Assembly (NCBI GenBank): GCA_002431395.1
Contig: DJEU01000033.1
Coordinates: 1-31,097 of the forward strand
Source: Lachnoclostridium sp. UBA5890
Lineage (GTDB): Bacteria > Bacillota > Clostridia > Lachnospirales > Lachnospiraceae
Direction: 5' to 3'
Length of the DNA stretch: 31,097 bases
Both the position numbers and the translations under genes were made by a program. Positions 1 through 8,112 of the stretch are shown piece after piece. How positions within the stretch are numbered: position 1 is the first letter of the stretch; every line of letters begins with the position of its first letter. Under the pieces are notes generated by a model. The model ran no database searches and was not told where the DNA came from. It saw only the letters and a list, made by a program, of their open reading frames with translations.

Positions 1-3
1 CAA

Positions 4-417
4 CTATATTTTACCACAACAATTTTTACCTTTATAGGATGATAGTACGTTATCTAAGGCTACAATATTTCTGCTTTGTACTTCCTTTAAACATTCACCA
101 TCTGATAATTTGTAATCAAAATCTTCCCATTGCTTTTTACAAAATGAATCAAAATCTACTATCCAATCACTATCTACCCTGCGTTCCCTAAACCCTTCTA
201 CAATAAGTATATCTTTTCCGTTTTTTTCTGCAAAATCCAATACTGTATCAACCGCTCGCTTATATGGACTGGATAATACAATATCAATTTGTTTATCTAT
301 AAAAAAGTCTGTAACAAGTTCTCTATCCTTTAAACCTTTTTCAGAAAGTTCTCTTAAGATATCATCATGATTATTGTAATTTGGTTCTGCATGTCTAACA
401 AAATATATTGTTGTCAT
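4..417 (-). pseudogene. Histidine phosphatase (phosphoglycerate mutase-like), truncated C-terminus
   Basis: The protein opens with a phosphatase RHAE motif (residues 6-11 are YFVRHA), whose His would be the phospho-accepting residue, and continues with the SSPYKRAVDT segment typical of this superfamily. I chose the ATG at 417 because GGAGGAGG lies about 7 nt upstream; the longer reading would start at a TTG without a better site. Only about 137 residues are made, against roughly 180-200 for the family. The reading stops just after KGKN, where relatives continue into a second catalytic His in a (S/T)HG motif. That half is missing in this frame, so I infer a frameshift or nonsense change, or a remnant extending past the window edge. 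It is the last visible gene of the Fic/Gre operon. Substrate unknown. Confidence 0.6.
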
Positions 418-460
418 TATTATTGCCTCCTCCAAATTCCGATTTTCAATTCTTTAAGTC

Positions 461-1027
461 TCAAGTTGCCTCTCTGCTTTTCCAGTTTTTTACAATTGTC
501 TCCGCATTATTTTCGAGACTATTGATACCATCTAACTCAATTTTCAAACACGACATGTTTTTCATCCATTCTTTCTGTTCACTCAAATTCGGAGAACCAT
601 CTGTTTCATATCTCCGATTTCCTTCCAAAAATTTCATATGGCTTTGGTGCATATCCCCACCTTCAAGTACTCTTTCGCCAAATCGTTCTATTGCCCTATT
701 ATGAACACGTTGTACACGAATGTTCGGCTCAACATAAAGCAAAACCATCATCTCAAACTTATCATCAAATGCGTAGTGAAAAGAACTCATCGAACCAGAC
801 ATGACAAAATGTTCGTATGGTTCAATATCGTTACTCAGTCTGCTAATCTTTTCCTTTTTTGTATACATTTCTGTATATAGTTCTTCTGTATCCTGTTTCC
901 ATATGTAATCATCCACATCAAAAAATGGATATCCCAATTTCTCAGCAACAACTCTTCCCAGCGTTGTCTTTCCGCTTCCGGACGGACCAATAATCATGAT
1001 TCCTGTTGACATATTTTTCCTCTTCAT
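461..1027 (-). CDS. P-loop NTPase, shikimate/adenylate kinase-like
   Basis: The protein of 188 residues has a Walker A loop GPSGSGKTT at about residues 14-22, followed by a LGYPFFDVDDYIW segment. That segment resembles the substrate-binding region of small nucleotide or shikimate kinases that phosphorylate low-molecular-weight substrates. No membrane segment or signal peptide is visible, so it is probably cytosolic. The ATG at 1027 has GGAG 8 nt upstream; a second ATG five codons later also has an AGAGG and cannot be excluded. It lies 28 nt after the Gre-factor gene and about 43 nt before the phosphatase gene, on the same strand, so the genes are probably cotranscribed. The actual substrate cannot be deduced; it may be a nucleotide, a sugar or an RNA end. 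Confidence 0.75.
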   Translation of the reverse strand: MKRKNMSTGIMIIGPSGSGKTTLGRVVAEKLGYPFFDVDDYIWKQDTEELYTEMYTKKEKISRLSNDIEPYEHFVMSGSMSSFHYAFDDKFEMMVLLYVEPNIRVQRVHNRAIERFGERVLEGGDMHQSHMKFLEGNRRYETDGSPNLSEQKEWMKNMSCLKIELDGINSLENNAETIVKNWKSREAT

Positions 1028-1055
1028 CTCTCAATCTCCATAAATTATTTACCGT

Positions 1056-1556
1056 CTAAAACTTATTAATCGCCTCCGACTCATCGTCACTTTTCATAAT
1101 CTCCAGAATTTTCACATAATATCCCACTTTCTCTTTGACCTGTACAAAGACGCGGTCGTCCTTTTTATGTCCAAGAAGCGCTTTTCCAAGTGGGGATTCG
1201 ATACTGATCATATTTTTCAGCGCATTGCTTCGAATCGTTGTAACAATCTTATATTCTTCTTCACAGTCTTCGTCTTCCATGTAAACACAAACGCGGTCAT
1301 TTAACCCCACTTCTTCTGAAGATGCTTCGTCCTCCACGATTTGCGCTGTCTTAATCATTTTCTCCAGATAGCGGATCCGGCTTTCATTTTCATTTTTAAA
1401 TTTCTTCGCCGCTTTGTATTCAAAATTTTCGCTGAGATCCCCATGGGCTCTGGCTTCTTTTACGTCTTCCAGTGCCTCTTTACGCACCACCAGTTTGCGG
1501 TGTTCGATTTCTTTCTCCATCTTTTCAATATCTTTTTTTGTCAGTCTGTCATACAT
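1056..1556 (-). CDS. GreA/GreB-family transcription elongation factor
   Basis: Gre factors enter the secondary channel of RNA polymerase and stimulate cleavage of backtracked transcripts. The N-terminal coiled coil is visible (charged residues 5-75), with the acidic tip motif GDLSEN at residues 39-44 followed by EYKAAK. Asp40 and Glu43 match the conserved acidic pair. A C-terminal FKBP-like domain follows, with the conserved SIESPLGKALLGHKKDD segment. The length of 166 aa fits the family (about 158). The ATG at 1556 follows GGAGGGAAAG and is preferred over an upstream TTG and ATG. The linker between the two domains is very acidic (MEDEDCEEE). It sits 24 nt after the Fic gene. It may be a second, accessory Gre paralogue rather than the housekeeping GreA, because its neighbours are accessory genes. 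Confidence 0.9.
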   Translation of the reverse strand: MYDRLTKKDIEKMEKEIEHRKLVVRKEALEDVKEARAHGDLSENFEYKAAKKFKNENESRIRYLEKMIKTAQIVEDEASSEEVGLNDRVCVYMEDEDCEEEYKIVTTIRSNALKNMISIESPLGKALLGHKKDDRVFVQVKEKVGYYVKILEIMKSDDESEAINKF

Positions 1557-1580
1557 TTTCTTTCCCTCCATGTTCAATCT

Positions 1581-2477
1581 CTAATCCTGATACACAATTC
1601 CAAAATAGTCCAGATAAACCTTAAATCTATCCTGTGCAGTCAAACATGTATCCATCAGATATGCTTGATCATTTTTCCACTCTTTTAATCCACGATAATA
1701 AAATTCTTTCATATCATCTTCAATAATAAAAGGTGTGATTCCATTCCGAAGACATTCTTTGAACATAATTAATCTGCCAACACGTCCGTTTCCATCTTGA
1801 AAAGGATGTATTCTTTCAAATGCATAATGAAATTCTATAATTTCTTCCAATGTTTTTTTTGTATCAATATTATATTTTTTTAACAATTGTTTGATTTCTT
1901 TTTCTACATCATCCGGCTTCGTCGTCGGCATTCCGCCAACTTCGTTTTCAAATCTTTTGTAATCACCAACTGCAAACCAAGACTTTCTGCTATCCGAGGT
2001 ACCTGATTTTAATACAGCATGAAGCTGTTTAATAAATGATTGACTTAACTTATAATTTGCTTGTTCTATTATTAAATCAATACACTTAAAATGATTTGTG
2101 GTTTCTACAATATCATCAACATTAACCGCCTCATTCTGCATTCCAATCGTATTCGTTTCAAATATATATCTTGTCTGATCATGGGTAAGACGACTTCCTT
2201 CCATATGATTTGAATTATAGGTTAGTTCTATCTGTATTTTATGATATATCCCCCCCGGAACTCCGGACTCTTTTTCCATTACTAAACGCGAAAGCAGATC
2301 CTTAGTTATTTTTTCTGTTCGTTTCTTTCTCTGAGGCTTAACTGCATCTTCGGGTATTTTCCAGGTCCTTCCGTTCAAAACAGCACCGGCTATTCTTCCA
2401 TTAGTGCAATAATTTCTCACACTTCTTTCGGATATATTCCATTTTCCGGCAGCTTCTTTAACATTGATATAATTCAT
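1581..2477 (-). CDS. Fic domain protein with N-terminal HTH
   Basis: Fic enzymes transfer AMP or related nucleotide moieties to protein hydroxyls. The active-site loop HPFQDGNGRVGR is complete at residues 224-235, including the catalytic His224. An inhibitory-helix motif (S/T)xxxE(G/N) appears as SNHMEG at residues 89-94, so this is an N-terminally self-inhibited (class II) Fic protein and the toxin activity need not have a separate antitoxin. Residues 1-45 look like an excisionase/MerR-type DNA-binding domain (INVKEAAGKWNISERSVRNYC ... GRTWKIPEDAV). I chose the ATG at 2477, which has GGGGAGG about 5 nt upstream. A promoter lies just upstream, and it is the first gene of the Fic-Gre-kinase-phosphatase group. 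Target protein unknown. Confidence 0.92.
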   Translation of the reverse strand: MNYINVKEAAGKWNISERSVRNYCTNGRIAGAVLNGRTWKIPEDAVKPQRKKRTEKITKDLLSRLVMEKESGVPGGIYHKIQIELTYNSNHMEGSRLTHDQTRYIFETNTIGMQNEAVNVDDIVETTNHFKCIDLIIEQANYKLSQSFIKQLHAVLKSGTSDSRKSWFAVGDYKRFENEVGGMPTTKPDDVEKEIKQLLKKYNIDTKKTLEEIIEFHYAFERIHPFQDGNGRVGRLIMFKECLRNGITPFIIEDDMKEFYYRGLKEWKNDQAYLMDTCLTAQDRFKVYLDYFGIVYQD

Positions 2478-2508
2478 ACAAACCTCCCCAATTTCATTCA
2501 ACGGAATA

Positions 2509-2537
2509 ATTATACCATTATCGGCAATATATCTCAA
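2509..2537 (-). promoter_or_regulatory. Promoter of the Fic operon
   Basis: On the minus strand TTGAGA (2532-2537) and a perfect TATAAT (2509-2514) are separated by 17 nt. Transcription would start about 25 nt before the Fic ATG. It is divergent from the AP2 gene promoter. Confidence 0.7.
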
Positions 2538-2576
2538 CAATATTTGAATATTTTTGAATTATTTTTTGCCAATCAT

Positions 2577-2605
2577 TTGCCAAAATACTTTTTTTGCTTT
2601 ATACT
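2577..2605 (+). promoter_or_regulatory. Promoter of the AP2-domain gene
   Basis: TTGCCA (2577-2582), 17-nt spacer, TATACT (2600-2605). The TTGCCA is doubled ten bases upstream as a short direct repeat, which could be a binding site. The AP2 start follows with AGGAGG at 2624-2629. Confidence 0.6.
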
Positions 2606-2634
2606 AATACCATAGAAAACATCAGGAGGTTCCC

Positions 2635-3438
2635 ATGAAAAAAGGAGTTTACACTGCCACAAAAAAAGATGGAACATTGTATTACCGCAGCTCCATCACG
2701 TTTCAAAATAAACATATTAGTTTGGGAAGTTTTTCCAGTGAAGATCTGGCGGCGGCTGCCTATCTGGAAGCGGAAAAGCTTGTGCGTACACATGTCCTCA
2801 CATTGGAACGCTTTGCAGAAAACTGTACCCTCTCTTTTGCCAAATGGGTGTGTCTGCTGAATTTCCGCGACAATGGGATGTATATAAAAACTCCGATTTA
2901 TCTGAAAGACAATTATTTTTGTTATTATTTTTCGTCAAATGATTACTATATTTTTGACATTGACGATCTGTTTTATTATTCCACGCACTCGATCATGCGG
3001 CGCGGCGGTCATCTTTTTGTAAGTGATTATGGGATGCAGGTCAATATTCTCAGCCGTTATGGCATTAAAAATTATGCCGTGGCAGGACGCGACTTTCATT
3101 TTGTCAATGGAAATACCCGGGATTTCCGCTATGAAAATATCGAGATCATCAACCGCTACCACGGTGTATTTTATAAATATTTTAAGGGGAAAATGGTCTA
3201 CGAAACACGGATCCATGTCAATGGAGAATTTATCGTCGGACGATATCCGACCGAGATTGAAGCTGCGGTGGCTTATAATAAAGCCGCTTCCACCTTGTTA
3301 AAAAAAGGATACGAAAGAAATTATCCGGTCAATTATCTGGAAACTTTGTATGGAGATGAATACAAAACCATGTTTAAAAAATTAACGATCTCAAAAACCA
3401 TCAGAGAACTCCCAGAATGTACAAAGCCACATAACTGA
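2635..3438 (+). CDS. Double AP2-like domain protein with degenerate HNH-like core
   Basis: Two copies of an AP2/integrase-like DNA-binding fold are recognisable. Copy 1 is residues 4-50 (GVYTATKKDG ... ISLGSFSSEDLAAAAYLEAEKL). Copy 2 is about 177-232 (GVFYKYFKGK ... VGRYPTEIEAAVAYNKAA). Between them residues about 140-175 (YGIKNYAVAGRDFHFVNGN, then RDFRYENIEIIN) resemble the HNH/AP2 homing-endonuclease core (HxxNGNxxDNRxxNL). The usual DNR is DFR here, and the first histidine context is altered, so nuclease activity is doubtful. AGGAGG sits 5 nt before the ATG. The gene stands alone on the plus strand and its 3' end overlaps the convergent membrane-protein gene by 38 bp. Either a chromosomal transcription-factor-like descendant of a homing endonuclease or a decayed mobile endonuclease is possible. 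I favour a DNA-binding protein. Confidence 0.75.
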   Translation: MKKGVYTATKKDGTLYYRSSITFQNKHISLGSFSSEDLAAAAYLEAEKLVRTHVLTLERFAENCTLSFAKWVCLLNFRDNGMYIKTPIYLKDNYFCYYFSSNDYYIFDIDDLFYYSTHSIMRRGGHLFVSDYGMQVNILSRYGIKNYAVAGRDFHFVNGNTRDFRYENIEIINRYHGVFYKYFKGKMVYETRIHVNGEFIVGRYPTEIEAAVAYNKAASTLLKKGYERNYPVNYLETLYGDEYKTMFKKLTISKTIRELPECTKPHN

Positions 3439-3730
3439 CCAAAACAAATCCATTGATCACGACACCAAATGTCGGTGTAGTCTTGTAAATTTCTTCCTCC
3501 TTGAAGCAGCGAAATGCCAGTACAAAGCCGACGATGGAAATGATCATATTGAGAAATCCAAGATATCCATACGAAATTCCTGCCTGCCCTTTTACATGGC
3601 TTGAACCGATAAAAAGAGCGCACATCATAATAAAAGAGGCTGCTGCGATCACGGACGATACAATTCCTCTTTTGGGATGTTTTTTATCTGTAAACTGTAT
3701 TCTTCTTCGCTTTCCAATCCGAATTTTCAT
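3401..3730 (-). CDS. Small membrane protein, DUF6142-like
   Basis: The protein of 109 residues has a basic N-terminus (KIRIGKRRRIQFTDKKHPKRG) followed by three hydrophobic segments: about 24-41 (VIAAASFIMMCALFIG), 55-73 (YLGFLNMIISIVGFVLAF) and 88-107. I recall this N-terminal pattern from the DUF6142 family of Lachnospiraceae, but that is memory and not a search. The chosen ATG at 3730 overlaps the stop of the upstream VanZ gene as ATGA, which indicates translational coupling. A longer upstream reading (start 3778) would overlap that gene heavily and is unlikely. Its end overlaps the end of the AP2 gene on the other strand by 38 bp. Function unknown. Confidence 0.7.
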   Translation of the reverse strand: MKIRIGKRRRIQFTDKKHPKRGIVSSVIAAASFIMMCALFIGSSHVKGQAGISYGYLGFLNMIISIVGFVLAFRCFKEEEIYKTTPTFGVVINGFVLVSYVALYILGVL

Positions 3731-4188
3731 CTTTCTCTGCCTTTCTTTTTTCTTACTGCGCGGAATATTTTCCTGCAAAAATAGAACATGATACAGCCTA
3801 ATGTCACTCCGATCGTATTTAAAAACAGATCGTCCACATCAAAGGTTCCCACCTTCGTCACAAGCTGAACGGTCTCCACTGCCAGACTAAACAAAAATCC
3901 GGTAAGTACCACCCGCACAAAGGACCATTTTTTCAGACTAGGAACAAAAAATCCAAACGGCATAAATACGACAACATTTCCGACAATATTGATCAGAAAA
4001 TATTCCATTCCAACGACCTCCCGGTACTTAATATACCGGGAAATCTCATGGAATAATTTCAAATTATATTGATATTCTGTATAATGAACGGTCCGTCCAT
4101 ATTCTTCGCTGAAGAACAGAAAATATATCAATAAGATCATATAACCAGCAAATGCCAGTGACAATATATTATCCAGTAATTTTCTCAC
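3727..4188 (-). CDS. VanZ family membrane protein
   Basis: VanZ-like proteins are small polytopic membrane proteins, some linked to glycopeptide resistance, mostly of unknown biochemical role. The conserved signature is present: NIVGNVVVFMPFGFFVPSL, then SLAVETVQLVTKVGTFDVDDLFLNTIGVTLG. Four hydrophobic segments are visible. A GTG at 4188 has GGGAGG 7 nt upstream and is the best start. An ATG at 4236, directly overlapping the pheT stop (TAATG), would add 16 residues but lacks a ribosome binding site. It follows pheT directly and overlaps the next membrane gene by 4 nt, so it belongs to the pheST transcript. Confidence 0.85.
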   Translation of the reverse strand: MRKLLDNILSLAFAGYMILLIYFLFFSEEYGRTVHYTEYQYNLKLFHEISRYIKYREVVGMEYFLINIVGNVVVFMPFGFFVPSLKKWSFVRVVLTGFLFSLAVETVQLVTKVGTFDVDDLFLNTIGVTLGCIMFYFCRKIFRAVRKKKGRER

Positions 4189-4235
4189 GACGATACCTCC
4201 CTGCAAGACAGTTTTGCCCGTATCGTCAGATGACA

Positions 4236-6674
4236 TTACTGTCTGATTTTTACATCAATTGCTTCTAATTTCTTCAAGATCTTATCCATTACCGTAGTAA
4301 CATCTTTGTCTTCCAAGGTACGGTCTGCGGCACGGAAGCGGATTGAGTATGCCAGTGATTTTTCATCGGCGGAAAGCTGTTCGCCTTCGTACACGTCAAA
4401 CAGTTTCACGCTTTCCAATGTCTTTCCGGCATTTTTGCGAATAATTTCCTCTACCTGTCCGGCGAGAACATTCTTTTTCATAACAAGGGAAATATCTCGT
4501 GTGACAGCCGGGAACTTCGCTACACCTTTGTATTTAATGTCAAAGTTTGACAATTCTGTCAATGTTTCCACATCCAGCACAGCGACATAAACTTTCGTTC
4601 CAATATTGTAATTTTCTGCCACTTCCGGATGAATCTCACCAAGGAAACCGATGGTCTGTCCATCTACCATGATATCTGCTTTACGTCCCGGATGAAGGTA
4701 AGGTCTGTCGTCCTCCGGTGTGTAAGTGATTAGCTTGCGGATTCCCAATTTATCAAGTACAGCCTCGACAACACCTTTGAGATCAAAGAAATCGCCTTTT
4801 CCATACATTCCCAATGTCAGCTGCATTCTCTCATCCGGCAGTTCCGTAAGAGGAAGTGCTTTTGGAAGATAGACATTGGCAAGTTCATACAAACGCACAT
4901 CTTTGTTGCGGTGATTGTAGTTTGTTGCCAGGGATGTCAGCATTCCATTTAAGGACAGCGTACGCATGATACTGTAATCTTCTCCCAGCGGATTGGAAAT
5001 TACGATTGCCTCTCTTGCCTTGCTTCCTTCCGGAACCAATAATTTATCAAATACTTTCGGGCTTTCGAAAGAATACGTCATTCCCTCGGAAAATCCTGCC
5101 TGTTCGATCACATTTCTTGCAATATTTTCAATTTCCATCTGTTCGGAAAGTCTGCCGGCCGTTGCCTCGCCGCTTGGCAGTGTCGCAGGGATCTTATCAT
5201 AACCATAAAATCTTGCCACTTCTTCTGCCAGATCTGCCAGACAATGGATATCCTGTCTCCAAGTCGGCACATGTACCAGTTTTTTCTCACGGTCAACCGG
5301 AAGGTCGATTGTTTCAAAATACGTTACCATCTGGTCTTCACTGATATCGGTTCCTAAAAGACGGTTGATCCGGTCAACATCATATGCTACCTCTTCCGGT
5401 TCTTTTACATTTGGATAAACATCGACAGCACCGCCTACGACGGTTCCTGCACCAAGTTCTTCGATCAGCTGGCAGGCACGGTTGATTGCTTCATACGTAT
5501 TGTTTGGATCCAGTCCTTTTTCAAATTTTGCCTGCGCATCGGTACGCATACCAAGTTTTTTACCGGAAAGACGGATATTGGTTCCATCAAAGCAAGCAGC
5601 CTCGAAAAGCATCGTCTTTACGTTGTCTGTGATCATGGAATTTTCTCCTCCCATGATACCGGCGATACCTACTGCTTTTTCGCCATCACAGATCATCAGC
5701 ATACTGTCATCCAAGGTACGTTCCTGTCCATCAAGAGTCGTAAATACTTCTCCGTTTTTTGCATTTCGAACGATGATCTTATGATCTGCAATCGTATCTA
5801 AATCATATGCGTGCATTGGCTGTGCATATTCCTCCATCACATAGTTTGTGATATCTACGATATTATTGAGCGGACGGATTCCGCATGCAGCCAGTCTTCT
5901 CTGCATCCACTCCGGCGATGGTGCCAATTTGATATCTTTTACCACACGCGCTACGTAGCGGGAGCAAAGTTCTTTATTTTCAATCTCTACGGAAATGTAA
6001 TCCTTTACATTTTCATTATTTCCGGTTTCTGTCACAACCGGCGGGCAGAATGGCTTGCCAAATGTCGCAGCCGCCTCTCTGGCGATGCCGAGTACACCAA
6101 AGCAGTCCACACGGTTTGAAGTTACTTCGTACTCAAAGTTAGCATCGCGAAGTCCCAAAAGTGCGATGGCATCGCTTCCAACTGGTGCGTCTTTATATTC
6201 TTTGTTGTCGCTCAAAATGTAAATTCCATTGTCAGGCGCATCCGGATAATAATCTTTGGAAGAACCAAGTTCTTCGATGGAACACATCATTCCATTGGAT
6301 TCTACGCCACGAAGTTTTCCTTTTTTAATCTTGATTCCACCCGGTGTCTTACTTCCGTCGTGACCGCCGGCTACACGTCCGCCATCCAGTACAACAGGAA
6401 CTTTCTGTCCCTCTTTGACATTGGAAGCACCGGTAACGATCTGCGTCGTTGTACCATTTTCATCGATTGCCACCTGACAGATCACCAGTTTATCCGCATC
6501 CGGATGTTTTTCGATCTTCTCGATACGGCCAACAATTATTTTATCCAAATCTGCATCAAATTTTTCATAACCTTCCACTTTTGTACCGGAAAGTGTCATT
6601 GCATCCATATATTCTTTTTCCGTACAATCCAGTTCCGGAACATATGCTTTTACCCATGATAAAGGTGTATTCAT
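4236..6674 (-). CDS. pheT: Phenylalanine--tRNA ligase beta subunit
   Basis: PheT forms the (alpha-beta)2 phenylalanyl-tRNA synthetase with PheS and carries the editing site and tRNA-binding modules. The 812-residue reading is full length (family about 800). In order: an OB-fold tRNA-binding domain at about 40-150 (KIIVGRIEKIEKHPDADKL), the B3/B4 editing domain (NRVDCFGVLGIARE onwards, about 185-380), the B5 domain, a catalytic-like module, and the C-terminal ferredoxin-like anticodon-binding domain (KFPAVTRDISLVM to the end). The ATG has GAGGG 8 nt upstream. It lies 44 nt after pheS. Cytosolic, and essential by family knowledge. Confidence 0.98.
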   Translation of the reverse strand: MNTPLSWVKAYVPELDCTEKEYMDAMTLSGTKVEGYEKFDADLDKIIVGRIEKIEKHPDADKLVICQVAIDENGTTTQIVTGASNVKEGQKVPVVLDGGRVAGGHDGSKTPGGIKIKKGKLRGVESNGMMCSIEELGSSKDYYPDAPDNGIYILSDNKEYKDAPVGSDAIALLGLRDANFEYEVTSNRVDCFGVLGIAREAAATFGKPFCPPVVTETGNNENVKDYISVEIENKELCSRYVARVVKDIKLAPSPEWMQRRLAACGIRPLNNIVDITNYVMEEYAQPMHAYDLDTIADHKIIVRNAKNGEVFTTLDGQERTLDDSMLMICDGEKAVGIAGIMGGENSMITDNVKTMLFEAACFDGTNIRLSGKKLGMRTDAQAKFEKGLDPNNTYEAINRACQLIEELGAGTVVGGAVDVYPNVKEPEEVAYDVDRINRLLGTDISEDQMVTYFETIDLPVDREKKLVHVPTWRQDIHCLADLAEEVARFYGYDKIPATLPSGEATAGRLSEQMEIENIARNVIEQAGFSEGMTYSFESPKVFDKLLVPEGSKAREAIVISNPLGEDYSIMRTLSLNGMLTSLATNYNHRNKDVRLYELANVYLPKALPLTELPDERMQLTLGMYGKGDFFDLKGVVEAVLDKLGIRKLITYTPEDDRPYLHPGRKADIMVDGQTIGFLGEIHPEVAENYNIGTKVYVAVLDVETLTELSNFDIKYKGVAKFPAVTRDISLVMKKNVLAGQVEEIIRKNAGKTLESVKLFDVYEGEQLSADEKSLAYSIRFRAADRTLEDKDVTTVMDKILKKLEAIDVKIRQ

Positions 6675-6718
6675 TGTTTTTCCCTCATTTCTTCATTTAT
6701 ACTTTAACAGCCTGGAAA

Positions 6719-7738
6719 TCAGAACTGCTCCAAAAATCTCTTGTCATTCTCATACAATAAGCGCATGTCGTCGATCTCATATTTCAATAATGCGATTCGC
6801 TCCAAGCCGACACCAAATGCAAAACCTACGTACTCATCCGGGTCGATGTTGCTCATTTCCAATACATGTGGGTGTACCATTCCACAGCCTAAGATCTCGA
6901 TCCAGCCTTCGCCCTTACAGAAACGGCAGCCCTTTCCACCACATTTGAAGCAGGTTACGTCCATCTCGGCACTTGGCTCTGTAAATGGGAAATGATGAGG
7001 ACGGAATTTCACTTTGGTTTCCTCGCCGAAAAGCTGTTTGGCAAATTCTGCCAATGTTCCCTTTAAGTCTGCAAATGTTACATTTTTATCGATCACCAGT
7101 CCTTCGATCTGATGGAAGGATGGAGAATGTGTCGCATCGACTTCGTCCGAACGAAATACTCGTCCCGGTGCGATCATGCGGATCGGCAGTTTGCCTTTTT
7201 CCATCTCATGAACCTGTACGGAAGAGGTCTGTGTACGAAGCAGGATCTTGTCATTGATATAAAATGTATCCTGTTCGTCTTTTGCCGGGTGATTTGCCGG
7301 AATATTCAATGCCTCAAAGTTATAATAATCATATTCTACTTCCGGACCGGATACAACTTCGTAGCCAAGTCCGACAAAGATTTTTTCTACTTCTTCCAAA
7401 GCGATCGTATTTGGGTGACGATGTCCCAATTCCGGTTTATTTCCCGGCAATGTTACATCGATCACTTCGGCTTTCATTTTTTCTTCACGAAGCGCTTTGG
7501 CAAATGCTGTCTTTTTCTCCTCTAAACGTTCCTCAATCTGCTTTCTTGCCTCATTTACCAGCTGACCTACTTTGGGTCTGTCTTCCGGGGCAACTTCTTT
7601 CATGGATTTGAGAACACTTGTCAGCTCTCCTTTCTTTCCAAGAAATGCCACTCGAATGTCATTCAATTTGTCCAATTCTTTGGAATCCTCAATCTGAGAG
7701 AGCGCATTTTTCATAATGCTGTCCAATTTTTCTTTCAT
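6719..7738 (-). CDS. pheS: Phenylalanine--tRNA ligase alpha subunit
   Basis: PheS is the catalytic subunit that activates phenylalanine and charges tRNA-Phe. The 339-residue reading has the N-terminal coiled coil (1-90) and then the class II synthetase motifs: FRSDEVDATHSPSFHQIEGLVID (motif 2 region) and GFAFGVGLERIALLKY (motif 3). The Cys-containing insertion CFKCGGKGCRFCKGEGW lies between them. The ATG at 7738 follows GAAAGGAAAGAG. An in-frame extension to 7873 runs through the T-box terminator and is not real. It is the first gene of pheS-pheT-vanZ and is regulated by the T-box leader upstream. Confidence 0.98.
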   Translation of the reverse strand: MKEKLDSIMKNALSQIEDSKELDKLNDIRVAFLGKKGELTSVLKSMKEVAPEDRPKVGQLVNEARKQIEERLEEKKTAFAKALREEKMKAEVIDVTLPGNKPELGHRHPNTIALEEVEKIFVGLGYEVVSGPEVEYDYYNFEALNIPANHPAKDEQDTFYINDKILLRTQTSSVQVHEMEKGKLPIRMIAPGRVFRSDEVDATHSPSFHQIEGLVIDKNVTFADLKGTLAEFAKQLFGEETKVKFRPHHFPFTEPSAEMDVTCFKCGGKGCRFCKGEGWIEILGCGMVHPHVLEMSNIDPDEYVGFAFGVGLERIALLKYEIDDMRLLYENDKRFLEQF

Positions 7739-7759
7739 GGTTTCTCTTTCCTTTCTGAC

Positions 7760-7823
7760 TAAATATAAAATAGAGCCCATCCCTTGTCGGTATGTTCTCC
7801 ATACTTCCAAGGGACGGACTCTT
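7760..7823 (-). terminator. T-box-controlled intrinsic terminator
   Basis: The arms pair over 14 bp with some G-U pairs, an inner GTATG-GAGAA-CATAC hairpin sits in the loop, and CTATTTTAT follows. It is the terminator conformation of the leader. Confidence 0.85.
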
Positions 7824-8059
7824 GATCTTCCGCGGTACCACCCTGGTTCCCATCCTGTCGGACAGGCTCTCATTGATCTGCTTAACGCGCAGCAACGTCA
7901 TTTCCTACTAAAAGACTCATTCAGAAATAAAACTCCGGTGTGAAATTCAATTGCATCCGGAACCTGACAAAACTTCCAGCCGCTGATCTTGTCTCTCTGA
8001 AGGAAAAAATGCAATCTCCGGGGAACCCCCCTGCACCATCATCGTCGATATGTTCATTT
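7763..8059 (-). ncRNA. Phe T-box riboswitch leader of pheST
   Basis: The minus strand carries the canonical T-box sequence AGGGTGGTACCGCGG at 7830-7844, which pairs with the uncharged tRNA acceptor end when antitermination occurs. Stem I at the 5' end can form from ATTGCAT/ATGCAAT and CCGG/CCGG arms. A TTC triplet at 7942-7944, between the two 3' arms, is the likely specifier codon for Phe. A strong hairpin with 14-bp arms (7809-7822 and 7772-7785), followed by a T-rich run, is the competing terminator. When tRNA-Phe is uncharged, pheST transcription should read through. The leader start is inferred from the promoter. Confidence 0.93.
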
Positions 8060-8065
8060 GGTTTC

Positions 8066-8095
8066 ATGATAGCACAAGGACGCAGGGAATGTCAA
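8066..8095 (-). promoter_or_regulatory. Promoter of the pheST operon
   Basis: TTGACA (8090-8095) and TATCAT (8066-8071) are 18 nt apart, and the -10 is preceded by TGC (extended -10). Transcription would begin near 8059, at the 5' end of the T-box. Confidence 0.8.
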
Positions 8096-8112
8096 GGGGC
8101 AAAATCCACCTT

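Noticed and set aside
7739..7873. N-terminal extension of pheS
   Set aside because: The added codons run through the T-box antiterminator and terminator; the ATG at 7738 has the ribosome binding site and matches known PheS starts.
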